From: Flavobacteriaceae bacterium GF1
GTDB lineage: Bacteria > Bacteroidota > Bacteroidia > Flavobacteriales > Flavobacteriaceae
Length of the DNA: 64,000 nucleotides
Assembly: GCA_009797885.1 (NCBI GenBank)
Contig: WNKP01000008.1
Location: 124,001 to 188,000 of the forward strand
Reading direction: 5' to 3'
Below, in pieces: positions 35,496 through 44,219 of this stretch. The first letter of the stretch is position 1, and each line of letters starts with the position of its first letter. Below the pieces are notes generated by a model. That model was given only the letters and a program-made list of their open reading frames with translations. It made no database searches and was not told where the DNA came from. Made by a program: the position numbers and the translations under genes.

Positions 35496-36797
35496 ATGAT
35501 ACAAAGAATTATTACAACCCCATTTCAAAAATTTGTTAAAGCGGAGAGTTTAGCAGGAATCTTGCTTTTTGGAACAACCATAATTGCCCTTATCTGGGCA
35601 AATTCACCTTATGGCGGGTATTATGAAGGTTTATGGAAACAAACCATCGGAATTTCTATTCAAAACTTTGAGTTAAAGAAACCATTGATTCTTTGGATAA
35701 ATGATGGATTAATGTCAATCTATTTCTTCGTAATAGGTTTGGAACTAAAAAGGGAACTACTTATTGGAGAACTCAATAAAGTAAAAAAGGTAATCTTTCC
35801 TTTTATCGCTGCATTAGGTGGTATAATAGTACCTGTTGGTTTGTATTTTCTTTTAAATCAAGATCCCGAAACAGAAAAAGGTTGGGCAATTTCAATGGCT
35901 ACCGATATCGCTTTTGCACTGGCATTTTTAAGCACATTGGGTAAACGCATTCCAATTAGCCTTAAAGTTTTTCTGATTGCTTTTGCCATTATAGATGATA
36001 TAGCAGCCGTTCTTGTTATTGCCATATTTTATAGTGTAAATGTAAGTTGGGGCTATGTTCTATTTGGCCTTCTGCTGATAACGCTTTTGGCTATTCTGTA
36101 CCATACAAAAAGATATTCTTTTGCCATAGGAATAGTTTTGGCTGTCATTATTTGGTTCCTATTTTTAAAATCCGGTGTTCATCCCACAATTGCTGGGGTT
36201 CTTCTTGCTTTTACCATTCCATTAAAAAGAAAGATCAATATGAAGTTATATTCCGTTCAACTCAGTATTATTTCAAAAAAACTAATGGGTGTTTCAAATG
36301 GTGGAAAAAAACATTTGTTGAGTAAAACTGAAATAAATTATATCGATAATTTGGACAACCTGACTTTTGAAGTTCGTTCACCTTTACAACATCTGGAACA
36401 CAAGCTACACAGTTTGATCGCTTATTTTATCCTACCCATTTTTGCCTTTGCGAATGCGGGGGTGTTTATAAGTCTGGACAGTGATTTCAACTTTTCCCTA
36501 TTGACCAATATTGCCATTAGCTTATTTGTTGGAAAGATGATTGGGGTTGCTCTTTTTTCGTATCTCGGAAATAAGCTTGGAATCATTGAATTACCGGCTG
36601 GAGTCGATTATAAGCAGATATTGGGAATTTCCGCCATTGCGGGCATTGGATTTACCATGTCAATCTTTATTGGCAATTTGGCCTTTTACGGAGATTCAGT
36701 GAATATTAATTCAGCAAAAATTGGAATTATTATTGGATCTATCACTTCTGCGATGGTGGGATACACTATTTTGAGACTAACGAGTTCCAATAAATAA
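35496..36797 (+). CDS. nhaA: Na+/H+ antiporter NhaA
   Basis: A 433-residue, ~12-helix inner-membrane antiporter that exports Na+ or Li+ in exchange for H+. The paired active-site aspartates are Asp167-Asp168 in AIIDDIAAV, and the second motif ATDIAFAL precedes them. Length matches NhaA. By eye its codons are more AT-rich (about 35-38% GC in sampled lines) than neighbours in the mid 40s, and it has gene-poor flanks of several hundred bases on each side, so it may be recently acquired. It is monocistronic. Confidence 0.95.
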   Translation: MIQRIITTPFQKFVKAESLAGILLFGTTIIALIWANSPYGGYYEGLWKQTIGISIQNFELKKPLILWINDGLMSIYFFVIGLELKRELLIGELNKVKKVIFPFIAALGGIIVPVGLYFLLNQDPETEKGWAISMATDIAFALAFLSTLGKRIPISLKVFLIAFAIIDDIAAVLVIAIFYSVNVSWGYVLFGLLLITLLAILYHTKRYSFAIGIVLAVIIWFLFLKSGVHPTIAGVLLAFTIPLKRKINMKLYSVQLSIISKKLMGVSNGGKKHLLSKTEINYIDNLDNLTFEVRSPLQHLEHKLHSLIAYFILPIFAFANAGVFISLDSDFNFSLLTNIAISLFVGKMIGVALFSYLGNKLGIIELPAGVDYKQILGISAIAGIGFTMSIFIGNLAFYGDSVNINSAKIGIIIGSITSAMVGYTILRLTSSNK

Positions 36798-37107
36798 ACT
36801 AAAGTATCATACAAAACCCATTTGCCCGGAAGTTCGTTACGCACAGGAATATAGGGTTAGGACTTTCTCCTTTGCTTGTTATGGAGTAACATTCAGAAGA
36901 AAACTTTACTATAGACCTTTCGCTATCCGCCAGTTGCAACTTATGGTTTTCAGGATAACCTAAGCCATAAAAACTATACCTTCTAGTGCCTACCCATACG
37001 CATCGCAGAAAGCCAGATTGCGCTATGAGGCAAATTACCCATGGTTAAGACAAAAAATCTCCCCATCGTCATTTCCATGCCATAACGTAGGGGAGACTTT
37101 TGGGTCG
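36798..37107. other. 310-base gap after nhaA, ending in a terminator for the M16 gene
   Basis: No gene seen. Apart from the terminator at 37052-37099 it contains only AT-rich, unremarkable sequence with no repeats I can recognise. Confidence 0.5.
37052..37099 (-). terminator. Intrinsic terminator of the M16 protease gene
   Basis: Read on the minus strand, TCTCCCC (from 37096) pairs with GGGGAGA (to 37058) across a ~25-base loop and is followed by a T run (37057-37052). It lies 8 bases after the stop at 37108. Confidence 0.65.
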
Positions 37108-39888
37108 TTAGTTCTTTAGGTCCGTTCCTTGATCGGTCATTGCCGGCACTGTTGGATTGCCATCGGCATCGATTTCAATGATATCATCAAAACCGAGTTC
37201 ATCCAAGTTGGAAATGATCTTGGCCCGGTCCCCCACCATAAACCAATTTACCTCTTCAGGTTTTACCACTTTTTTACTTACCTCTTTGATATCGTTCAAA
37301 GAAAGTTCCCGCACACTTTTATCATAGGTCTGATAATAGTCGTTGGGAAGGTTATACCTGACCATATTCCTCACGGAACTGTTTACGGCACTGTTCGTCT
37401 CCCACTGTCCGGGAAGCTTTAATACCTGATTGGTCTTTACTTTATCCAATTCGTCCTGTGTGGGGGGTCTGGAAGTTAGAAAATCCCCGATTTCCTTTCG
37501 CAATTCGGTAACTGATTCTGCGGTTTTATCCGTTTGTACCGGGGCGTAAAGAATAAAGGGACGTTCCTCCTTGGAACCCAGGACAAAACCACCGGCACCA
37601 TAAGACCAGTGTTTGTCCTCACGCAAATTCATGTTGATACGCGATGTGAAATCCCCACCAAGAATGCTTACCATTTGCTCCAAGGCAACCTCGGACAGGC
37701 CTCCGTATTTATCCGTTAAATGTCCCGCTATGATAACCGATTGCTGGGAATCCGGACGATTCATTAAATAAAGGGTATTCCTAGTATTTGTATTTGGTGC
37801 GGTAAAGGCCACCTGGGGAACCTCTCCTTTTTTCCATTTCCCCAGTGATTTTTGAAGTTTTGCCTTCAGCATATCCATGGAAACATCCCCGGTAACAATC
37901 AGAGTGGAGTTGTTGGGCTTGATCCAAGTATCATAAAATTGAACAATATTATCCCTTGTGAGTTTTTCAACGGTTTCCTCATACCCCGTTCCGGTGTATG
38001 GTGAGCTGTACGGATGTCCTTCGCCATACAAGTACTTATTCATGACCCTTAGGGCCATGGCCACGGGCTGGGATTTTTCCTGCCTGATGTCATTGATCTG
38101 CTCGTTCTTTAACCTGTCAAATTCCTTAGCTGGGAACTCCGGATTAAGGACTACATCCGCAAATAGATCCAAGCTTGCATCCAAGCTCTGTTTTAAAGTG
38201 GACATGTAGACATTGGATTGGTCCTGATTGGAAAACGTATTTAGGGAAGCACCCAATAATTGTAGTGTTTCATTGATCTGCAATGCGTTCTTTTCCTTGG
38301 TACCCTCATCCAGAAGGTTCATGGCCAATTCTGCCGTACCGGGACTCGATAAATGATCGGTTTTATAACCTGCATCGGTCACTAAGTTGATAATTACCGT
38401 GGGTACACCTGTCCTTTGCGCCAAAACAACTTCCAGGCCATTGGATAAGGTTGCGCGTTGCAAATCCGGAAACTTAGAGCTTTTTTGCGGTCCCAGTTCC
38501 GGTAGTTTGCTCCTATCCACTGTTGATTGTTCCACATCATATTCCGGAAAGGGTTTGCAGACCAAAATATGCTTGCCTTTGGTCAGCCATTTTTTAGCAG
38601 TATTTTTCAAATCCGCTACCGTGGCCTCCTCAACATATTTTAGTTGGGTTTTATAATAGGAAGCATCTCCATGATAGGTCTGGTTGGACGCCAAGATATC
38701 GGATACCCCTCCAAATCCCCCAATACGCTCCAATCCTTTGATAAAGTTGGCGAAATAATTTGCCTTTACCCTTTTCAATTCTGCTTCTGTAGGACCTTCT
38801 TCAATAAACTTGGCAATCTCCTCCCAAAGTTGTTTTTCCAGTTTTTTGGCATCTTCCCCAGGCTTAACGTTAAGATAGGCAATGAACCTACTGGCTATTT
38901 CACTGGAAGCTTGAAACGATACGGCGGCGCTGGCCGACTGGTCCTCATATACAAACTTTTTGTACAAACGGGAATTCTTTCCATTGGTCAAAATGGCCGT
39001 GATCAAATCAAAATGAAGATCTTCACGTGAACCGTACTGCGGCGTGTTCCATGCAAACAAAACCCGTGTTTCGGGTACTCTGTCCTCATATACTTGATAC
39101 GAATCATACACCTTATTGGGGATATTTACTTCCTGGCGCTCCACGGTCGGTCCCGATGGGATATCCCCAAAATACTTGACCACCTTTTGATAAACTTCAT
39201 CGGGATTTACATCCCCTGCAATGGCCAATACGGCATTGGCCGCTCCGTAATATGACTTGAACCATTCCTGTACATCTTCCAAAGAAGCGCCATTAATGTC
39301 TTCCATTTCCCCAATGACCGTCCAGGAATAGGGATGGCCTTTAGGGTACATGGCCTTGGTCAAATAGTCCCATTGCATTCCATAAGGATTGTTCTCCCCT
39401 TGACGCTTTTCATTCTTTACCACACCTCGTTGCTCATCCAGTTTTGCCTGATCAATTGCACCCAGTAGGTGTCCCATTCGGTCAGATTCCAAAAACAGTA
39501 CTTGGTCTAAAGCAGCTATGGGAACGTTTTGGAAATAATTGGTCCTGTCATTATTGGTAGTCCCGTTCAAATCCGTGGCACCAATACGTTCCAACGCCTG
39601 AAAATAATCGGTGTTGTAATTTTCACTACCATTGAACATCAAGTGTTCAAATAAATGCGCAAAGCCACTCTTTCCCAATTTTTCGTTTTTGGAACCGACA
39701 TGGTACCATACGTTAACTGCAACAATGGGAGCTTTATGATCTTCATGGACCAATAAGGTAAGGCCATTTTTTAAGGTGTACTTCTTGTAGGGAATTTCAA
39801 TATCATCTGCTTTAAACTGAAAGTCTTGTGCCGATAGTCCATTGGCACATAGGAAGGTCAATACCAATATGCAAAGTAATTTTCTCAT
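37108..39888 (-). CDS. M16-family zinc protease, two-domain
   Basis: A 926-residue secreted protease. The signal peptide ends near CANGLSAQ (residue ~21). The inverted zinc motif HXXEH is HLFEH (His78, Glu81, His82) in the first M16 domain; the second domain (from ~500) has the catalytically silent fold (SSPGTAELAMNLLDEGT). Two-domain M16 proteins (pitrilysin-like) act in the periplasm and degrade peptides. The start at 39888 (MRKLLCILVL) is preferred to the one at 39990, which would add 34 residues before the signal peptide. It is divergent from the AraC gene. Confidence 0.92.
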   Translation of the reverse strand: MRKLLCILVLTFLCANGLSAQDFQFKADDIEIPYKKYTLKNGLTLLVHEDHKAPIVAVNVWYHVGSKNEKLGKSGFAHLFEHLMFNGSENYNTDYFQALERIGATDLNGTTNNDRTNYFQNVPIAALDQVLFLESDRMGHLLGAIDQAKLDEQRGVVKNEKRQGENNPYGMQWDYLTKAMYPKGHPYSWTVIGEMEDINGASLEDVQEWFKSYYGAANAVLAIAGDVNPDEVYQKVVKYFGDIPSGPTVERQEVNIPNKVYDSYQVYEDRVPETRVLFAWNTPQYGSREDLHFDLITAILTNGKNSRLYKKFVYEDQSASAAVSFQASSEIASRFIAYLNVKPGEDAKKLEKQLWEEIAKFIEEGPTEAELKRVKANYFANFIKGLERIGGFGGVSDILASNQTYHGDASYYKTQLKYVEEATVADLKNTAKKWLTKGKHILVCKPFPEYDVEQSTVDRSKLPELGPQKSSKFPDLQRATLSNGLEVVLAQRTGVPTVIINLVTDAGYKTDHLSSPGTAELAMNLLDEGTKEKNALQINETLQLLGASLNTFSNQDQSNVYMSTLKQSLDASLDLFADVVLNPEFPAKEFDRLKNEQINDIRQEKSQPVAMALRVMNKYLYGEGHPYSSPYTGTGYEETVEKLTRDNIVQFYDTWIKPNNSTLIVTGDVSMDMLKAKLQKSLGKWKKGEVPQVAFTAPNTNTRNTLYLMNRPDSQQSVIIAGHLTDKYGGLSEVALEQMVSILGGDFTSRINMNLREDKHWSYGAGGFVLGSKEERPFILYAPVQTDKTAESVTELRKEIGDFLTSRPPTQDELDKVKTNQVLKLPGQWETNSAVNSSVRNMVRYNLPNDYYQTYDKSVRELSLNDIKEVSKKVVKPEEVNWFMVGDRAKIISNLDELGFDDIIEIDADGNPTVPAMTDQGTDLKN

Positions 39889-40030
39889 TTTGAAGGGTTT
39901 TAGATTGTAATTTGATTGATAAACTTTAATAATACAAGATAACAAATAGTTACTTACAGCGCTTGTTTCGGTTAAAATATAAGAAGCCAATGAAAAGGAA
40001 TAATGTCTATTTTTAACGAAAAACTAGTTC

Positions 40031-41206
40031 GTGTTTTTAACGTTTCCTGATTTCAATATTTGGAGTACTCCCCTGCTCTTACTTACACTACAAGGACTTA
40101 TTTTTGCTTTTCTACTCTTACAACGATACCTGAAAAAGGGAAACGTCTCTGACCTGTTCCTATTTTCCATTCTAGTGATCACTTGTTACCATCAAACTTG
40201 TTATACCGTTGGTTTTATGGGATGGTACGATACGTTTAGGAACACCAAGATCAATTATGCCTTGATAACGCTTTCCGTGGCTATTGCACCGCTGATCTAT
40301 CTTTATGTGAAATCGGTGACCATGTCCGAATTTCAATTTAGAAAAAAGGATTGGCTCCACTTCATCCCGGCGATCAGTATCATCGTCTACAGAATCATCA
40401 TTTATACCTACGATGCGAGTCAAAGCGGGTTTTCCGAAACCCAAAACGGCTACCTGAAAATTCATTTGGACGAAGCTTTTGTATTACCTATATATGACGT
40501 TTTCGGCTACTTCCAGAACTTCCTTTATTTGGCCTTTACGTTCCAGTTATTCTATTTCTATCGAAAAAAGATCAAGGAATACTTTTCCAATATCTACAAA
40601 TTGGAACTCAACTGGATCCTTTCCTTTTTAATCCTGTATTCCATTCTTTATTTCTATGGGTTTGTCCAGACACTGATTGCAGAGTTTGTCATGGAACTGA
40701 ACTACATGCAGCGATGGTGGATGGTACTTCTTACGGGAGTGGTCATTGTCTACGTGGGCATAAAGGGCTATTTTACGGACACCACCAAACTTAAAAAACT
40801 GAATTTCAGCTTTGCCCCTACCCGTGTAAGTATTCCAGAAGCTCCAAGCCTCAGTTCAAAAGCTGTTACCGAGGAGGCCGTTAACCAGTTGAAAACACTT
40901 ATGGAATCCCAAAAACCTTATCTGAACCCAGAACTGAACCTTGCGGACCTATCCGAGTTGGCAAATATGAATAGGGCACAACTTTCGGAAACCATCAATA
41001 GTGGTTTTGGAAAGAACTTCAACGATTTTATAAATCAATATCGAATTGATGAATTCAAAAAAATGTTGGAGGCGAACAAACAAAATAAACTATCCCTCCT
41101 CGGAATGGCCTTTGATTGTGGGTTCAACAGCAAAGCGACCTTTAACAGGGTGTTTAAAAAAATAACCCAGCTCTCCCCCACCGACTATCTGAAAACCACG
41201 GTTTAG
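40031..41206 (+). CDS. Membrane-embedded AraC-family regulator
   Basis: A 391-residue regulator whose N-terminal ~240 residues form about seven transmembrane helices (LLLTLQGLIFAFLLL, YALITLSVAIAPLIYLY and more) and whose C-terminal ~100 residues are an AraC/XylS DNA-binding domain with two helix-turn-helices (MNRAQLSETINSGFGKNFNDF; GMAFDCGFNSKATFNRVFKK). This layout is common in Bacteroidota. It may respond to a membrane signal and regulate the DoxX gene following it. The start is a GTG at 40031. Confidence 0.85.
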   Translation: MFLTFPDFNIWSTPLLLLTLQGLIFAFLLLQRYLKKGNVSDLFLFSILVITCYHQTCYTVGFMGWYDTFRNTKINYALITLSVAIAPLIYLYVKSVTMSEFQFRKKDWLHFIPAISIIVYRIIIYTYDASQSGFSETQNGYLKIHLDEAFVLPIYDVFGYFQNFLYLAFTFQLFYFYRKKIKEYFSNIYKLELNWILSFLILYSILYFYGFVQTLIAEFVMELNYMQRWWMVLLTGVVIVYVGIKGYFTDTTKLKKLNFSFAPTRVSIPEAPSLSSKAVTEEAVNQLKTLMESQKPYLNPELNLADLSELANMNRAQLSETINSGFGKNFNDFINQYRIDEFKKMLEANKQNKLSLLGMAFDCGFNSKATFNRVFKKITQLSPTDYLKTTV

Positions 41207-41230
41207 ATACATTTTTCAATTGATCTAAGA

Positions 41231-41274
41231 CGTCTCAAATCGTATTTGATACCTATCCATTATGATTTGAAACG
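41231..41274. promoter_or_regulatory. Inverted repeat, operator candidate before doxX
   Basis: CGTCTCAAATCGT (41231-41243) and ATGATTTGAAACG (41262-41274) are imperfect inverted arms, 11 of 13 positions matching, in the 123-base gap between the AraC gene and the DoxX gene. It could be the operator of the AraC protein. Confidence 0.45.
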
Positions 41275-41329
41275 TAGGAATGGCAGACATTTTTGAGTTT
41301 TGACCTGTTCAATAAAAACTAAAAATGTC

Positions 41330-41821
41330 ATGAAAAATGTAATTCAAATTATTTTACGTCCCATTATCCAAAAGCATTGGTTGGGGGATCTCATGTTCGC
41401 AGTACCACGTTTTATCTGTGGCCTACTTCTCGCTGTGGATTTTGGTGCTTCAAAATTTGGTATGCCCTGGACTGCGGATAGTCAGCACCTTAACCTATTT
41501 GAAGTTGCCGCCTGGTTTCCAAAGGATGTTGCCGAATACGGGGGAATATTTGCCGTTTCTCCCATATTTTTTGCTTGGATGGGCGCATTTAGTGAAGCCG
41601 TTGGAGGCCTGTTTCTCGCCTTTGGTTTAAAAACAAGGTTTTCGGCCTTCCTTATTATGTGCACCATGCTGGTTGCCATATTTTTTCAAAAATGGGGTCA
41701 AGGTACCTGGGGAATGTTGCCCGCAATGGGATTTCTCTGGATAGCCATTTTTCATTTCTATTTGGGTTCAGGACGATTTGGATTGGACTACCTATTGAGC
41801 AAAAAACTATATAAACTTTAA
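41330..41821 (+). CDS. DoxX-family membrane protein
   Basis: A 163-residue protein with four transmembrane helices (FAVPRFICGLLLAVDFGASKFG; AVSPIFFAWMGAFSEAVGGLFLA; FLIMCTMLVAIFFQ; FLWIAIFHFYLG). DoxX proteins are small inner-membrane proteins linked to quinone or sulfur redox chemistry in some bacteria; the reaction is usually unknown. The start at 41330 is chosen; the upstream start at 41300 adds residues with no support. It follows the AraC gene and precedes the frameshifted gene by three bases. Confidence 0.85.
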   Translation: MKNVIQIILRPIIQKHWLGDLMFAVPRFICGLLLAVDFGASKFGMPWTADSQHLNLFEVAAWFPKDVAEYGGIFAVSPIFFAWMGAFSEAVGGLFLAFGLKTRFSAFLIMCTMLVAIFFQKWGQGTWGMLPAMGFLWIAIFHFYLGSGRFGLDYLLSKKLYKL

Positions 41822-41824
41822 ACT

Positions 41825-42219
41825 ATGAAATCAATGATCAAAAGGGTAACGGTGCTAACATCCCTTACCCTACTTTTCGCCTGTGTACAAGAAGAACATC
41901 TTAAAACCGTAACCTTTACAGTAGATATGTCCAGCATGGAAAATATAGGAAATGTAGGGATTAGGGGCAGTTTACAAGTCCACCCTGGCAAGTGACCCTC
42001 CCCATGACAGATCGGAATGGGGATGGGATTTATGAACTGACGCTCTCTGAAACGACAGCACAATCCTCGGTAGCATTCAAATTTGTCAATCGGGACAATA
42101 TATTCGAATTGGACTGTAAGCCCAATCGTACCATTCAATTTGAGTATAAACCGGAAACACTGGAATACCATGCAATCTTTAATGTTGAAGGGGGAGATCA
42201 AAAAAGCATAAAACCCTGA
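41825..42219 (+). pseudogene. Frameshifted secreted CBM/early-set-type protein
   Basis: The first frame (41825-41995) encodes a lipoprotein start (TLLFAC, Cys20) and KTVTFTVDMSSMENIGNVG before a stop at 41993. The continuation, SPPWQVTLPMTDRNGDGIYE through CKPNRTIQFEYK to the stop at 42217-42219, is in the -1 frame. Both parts read as one carbohydrate-binding-module-like beta domain. A one-base deletion near 41970-41980 would explain this. It may be a true pseudogene, a sequencing error, or, less likely, a site of programmed frameshifting. It is three bases after the DoxX gene. Confidence 0.7.
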
Positions 42220-42323
42220 AAGGGTACCAAGGTCTGTCCAAAAAAATCAATAGGTAGTAATGATGATCCACCATTGGATGTGACCGGAAATTTTGGCGGG
42301 GGAAGTAATTCGTTCAAAAATTT

Positions 42324-42331
42324 TAGATTTG
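42324..42331 (+). promoter_or_regulatory. -7 promoter element of the second doxX gene
   Basis: TAGATTTG matches TAnnTTTG and lies 22 bases before the ATG at 42354. Confidence 0.45.
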
Positions 42332-42353
42332 CATAAATTAATTTCCCCCACAA

Positions 42354-42731
42354 ATGAAAAGTAGTTTTCTAACTAACATTGGTCTTGCCCTTTTACGAAT
42401 AGTACCTTCTTTAATGCTAATGACCCACGGATATCCCAAATTACAAAAGTTGATTTCCGGTAATTTGGAATTTGCCAATCCATTGGGTATTGGTGAGGGC
42501 CCATCACTTTTTTTGACGGTAATTGGTGAGTTTGTAGCACCAATACTATTGATTTTTGGATATAAGACCCGATTTGCCGCCCTTCCGGCATTGTTGACCA
42601 TGTTGGTGGCCGGTTTTGTTGTCCATGGTCCCGATCCGTTTGGCAAAAAGGAGCTGGCCTTACTGTATGCTACCTGCTTTGCCACCATAATTCTCTTGGG
42701 ACCAGGGAAATACAGTGTGGACAGAAAGTAG
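42354..42731 (+). CDS. DoxX-family membrane protein (short)
   Basis: A 125-residue, four-helix DoxX protein (LALLRIVPSLMLMTHGYPKL; LFLTVIGEFVAPILLIFGY; LPALLTMLVAGFVVHG). The charge and helix order match the DoxX family. It has its own promoter and converges with holA, the stops being one base apart. Confidence 0.85.
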   Translation: MKSSFLTNIGLALLRIVPSLMLMTHGYPKLQKLISGNLEFANPLGIGEGPSLFLTVIGEFVAPILLIFGYKTRFAALPALLTMLVAGFVVHGPDPFGKKELALLYATCFATIILLGPGKYSVDRK

Positions 42732-42732
42732 G

Positions 42733-43734
42733 TCAATAGATAAGGCCCAACAATTCCTTTAACAGGTCGTCCTGCGAAATATTCTGGGCACCCAATCCCT
42801 TTCCCTTTAAATCCAGTTCTCTAAGGCCCGAAATAATTTTGCTTACCCTTTTCATGGGGTAGTTTTTTGCGGCAATTTGATACTCCCCAATAAAGTAGGG
42901 GTTTATCCCCAGACTTTGGGAAACCGATTTTGAGGAATGGTCGTTCAAACCATGGTATTGCAACAACTGTGAAAAAAAAGTATGTAGCAATGTCACGGTA
43001 ACCACAAATGGATTGTCCTTTGGGTTTTGTGAAAAATACCGGATGATATGACTGGTCTTGGAGATATTCCGTTCCGCAATGGCCTTTTTTAATTCAAAAT
43101 TGTTGTAATCCTTGCTTATCCCAATGTGCTTTTCAATAAGCTCTGGGGTAATCTCCTGGCCCTTTTCAATGGACAGGTACAACTTTTGTAATTCGTTGTC
43201 GATTTTGCTTAGATCGGTTCCTAGATATTCAACCAACATGGCCGAGGATTTGGGGGAAATTCCATATCCCTTGCCAGAAAGCACCCTGCGAATCCAGTCG
43301 GCAATCTGGTTTTCGTACAATTTTTTACTTTCAAACAAAACTCCGGATTGGACAACGGATTTGTACAACTTCTTTCTCTTGTCCAGCTTTTTATACTTGT
43401 AACACACTACCAGGACCGTAGTGGGCTGAAGGTTTTGACAGTAGGAGGTCAATTGTTCTATATTTCGGGACAGGTGTTGCGCTTCCTTTACCACCAAAAC
43501 CTGGTGTTCGGCCATCATGGGGTATCGTTTGGCATGTGATACGATTTCATCCACGGAAGTCTCCTTTCCGTAAACCACCATTTGGTTGAATCCACGCTCC
43601 TCTTCCGTAAGGACGTTTTGGGCAATAAAATCCGCTATCTTATCAATATAGTAGGGCTCATCCCCCATTAAAAAGTATATGGGTTTAATATCCCCTGCCT
43701 TTATGGCCGATACTATCTGTTTTACTTCTTTCAT
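42733..43734 (-). CDS. holA: DNA polymerase III subunit delta
   Basis: A 333-residue clamp-loader delta subunit, which pries open the beta clamp during loader action. Its AAA+-like first domain begins with PIYFLMGDEPYYIDKIADFI and EERGFNQMVVYGKE; the C-terminal collar (LHTFFSQLLQYHGLND ... YPMKRVSKIISGLRELD) is recognisable. Length is normal. It is divergent from an HsdR-N-like gene across 26 bases. Confidence 0.9.
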   Translation of the reverse strand: MKEVKQIVSAIKAGDIKPIYFLMGDEPYYIDKIADFIAQNVLTEEERGFNQMVVYGKETSVDEIVSHAKRYPMMAEHQVLVVKEAQHLSRNIEQLTSYCQNLQPTTVLVVCYKYKKLDKRKKLYKSVVQSGVLFESKKLYENQIADWIRRVLSGKGYGISPKSSAMLVEYLGTDLSKIDNELQKLYLSIEKGQEITPELIEKHIGISKDYNNFELKKAIAERNISKTSHIIRYFSQNPKDNPFVVTVTLLHTFFSQLLQYHGLNDHSSKSVSQSLGINPYFIGEYQIAAKNYPMKRVSKIISGLRELDLKGKGLGAQNISQDDLLKELLGLIY

Positions 43735-43760
43735 TATGAAAAAAACTTCACTTTTGCCTT

Positions 43761-44207
43761 ATGGAACGTCTTAATTTCCCAAAATTCAACTTTAGGGTTA
43801 AAAATACCGAAAATCAACTTCGCATATTTGACATTGTCCGTAAAAAGTTTGTGGTCCTTCATCCCGAAGAATGGGTCAGGCAACATGTGGTCCACTATCT
43901 TTCGGCCATTAAAAAATACCCTTTGGGACATATCAATATCGAAAAACAATTACTGCTGCATGGACTTAGAAAGCGATATGATGTGATTGTCCTTAATACC
44001 GATGGTTCCATTGAAATCCTCGTGGAATGTAAATCCCCAAAAGTATCCATAACCCAAAACACTTTTGACCAAATGGCAAGATATAATTTAAGGGCAAATT
44101 CCAAATACCTCATGGTCACCAATGGTATGGAGCACTATTATTGTAAGATGGACATGGAAAATGAAAAATATCGATTTCTAAAGGATATTCCTGATTTTAG
44201 CCGTTAA
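43761..44207 (+). CDS. Solo HsdR N-terminal-type PD-(D/E)XK protein
   Basis: A 148-residue protein matching the N-terminal domain of type I restriction enzyme R subunits. The nuclease motif is visible: Asp74 in RYDVIVLN, Glu89 and Lys91 in LVECKSP, plus Gln104. Alone, without helicase, HsdS or HsdM, it cannot be a standard type I enzyme. Its position divergent to holA is, I believe, recurrent in Bacteroidota, suggesting a housekeeping DNA role. The glycosyltransferase follows with a 12-base gap. Confidence 0.8.
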   Translation: MERLNFPKFNFRVKNTENQLRIFDIVRKKFVVLHPEEWVRQHVVHYLSAIKKYPLGHINIEKQLLLHGLRKRYDVIVLNTDGSIEILVECKSPKVSITQNTFDQMARYNLRANSKYLMVTNGMEHYYCKMDMENEKYRFLKDIPDFSR

Positions 44208-44219
44208 TTTGCAGCCGTT

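Noticed and set aside
41960-41990. Programmed -1 ribosomal frameshift
   Set aside because: The direction would be right, but no X-XXY-YYZ slippery heptamer is seen before the first stop, so simple base loss is the better explanation.
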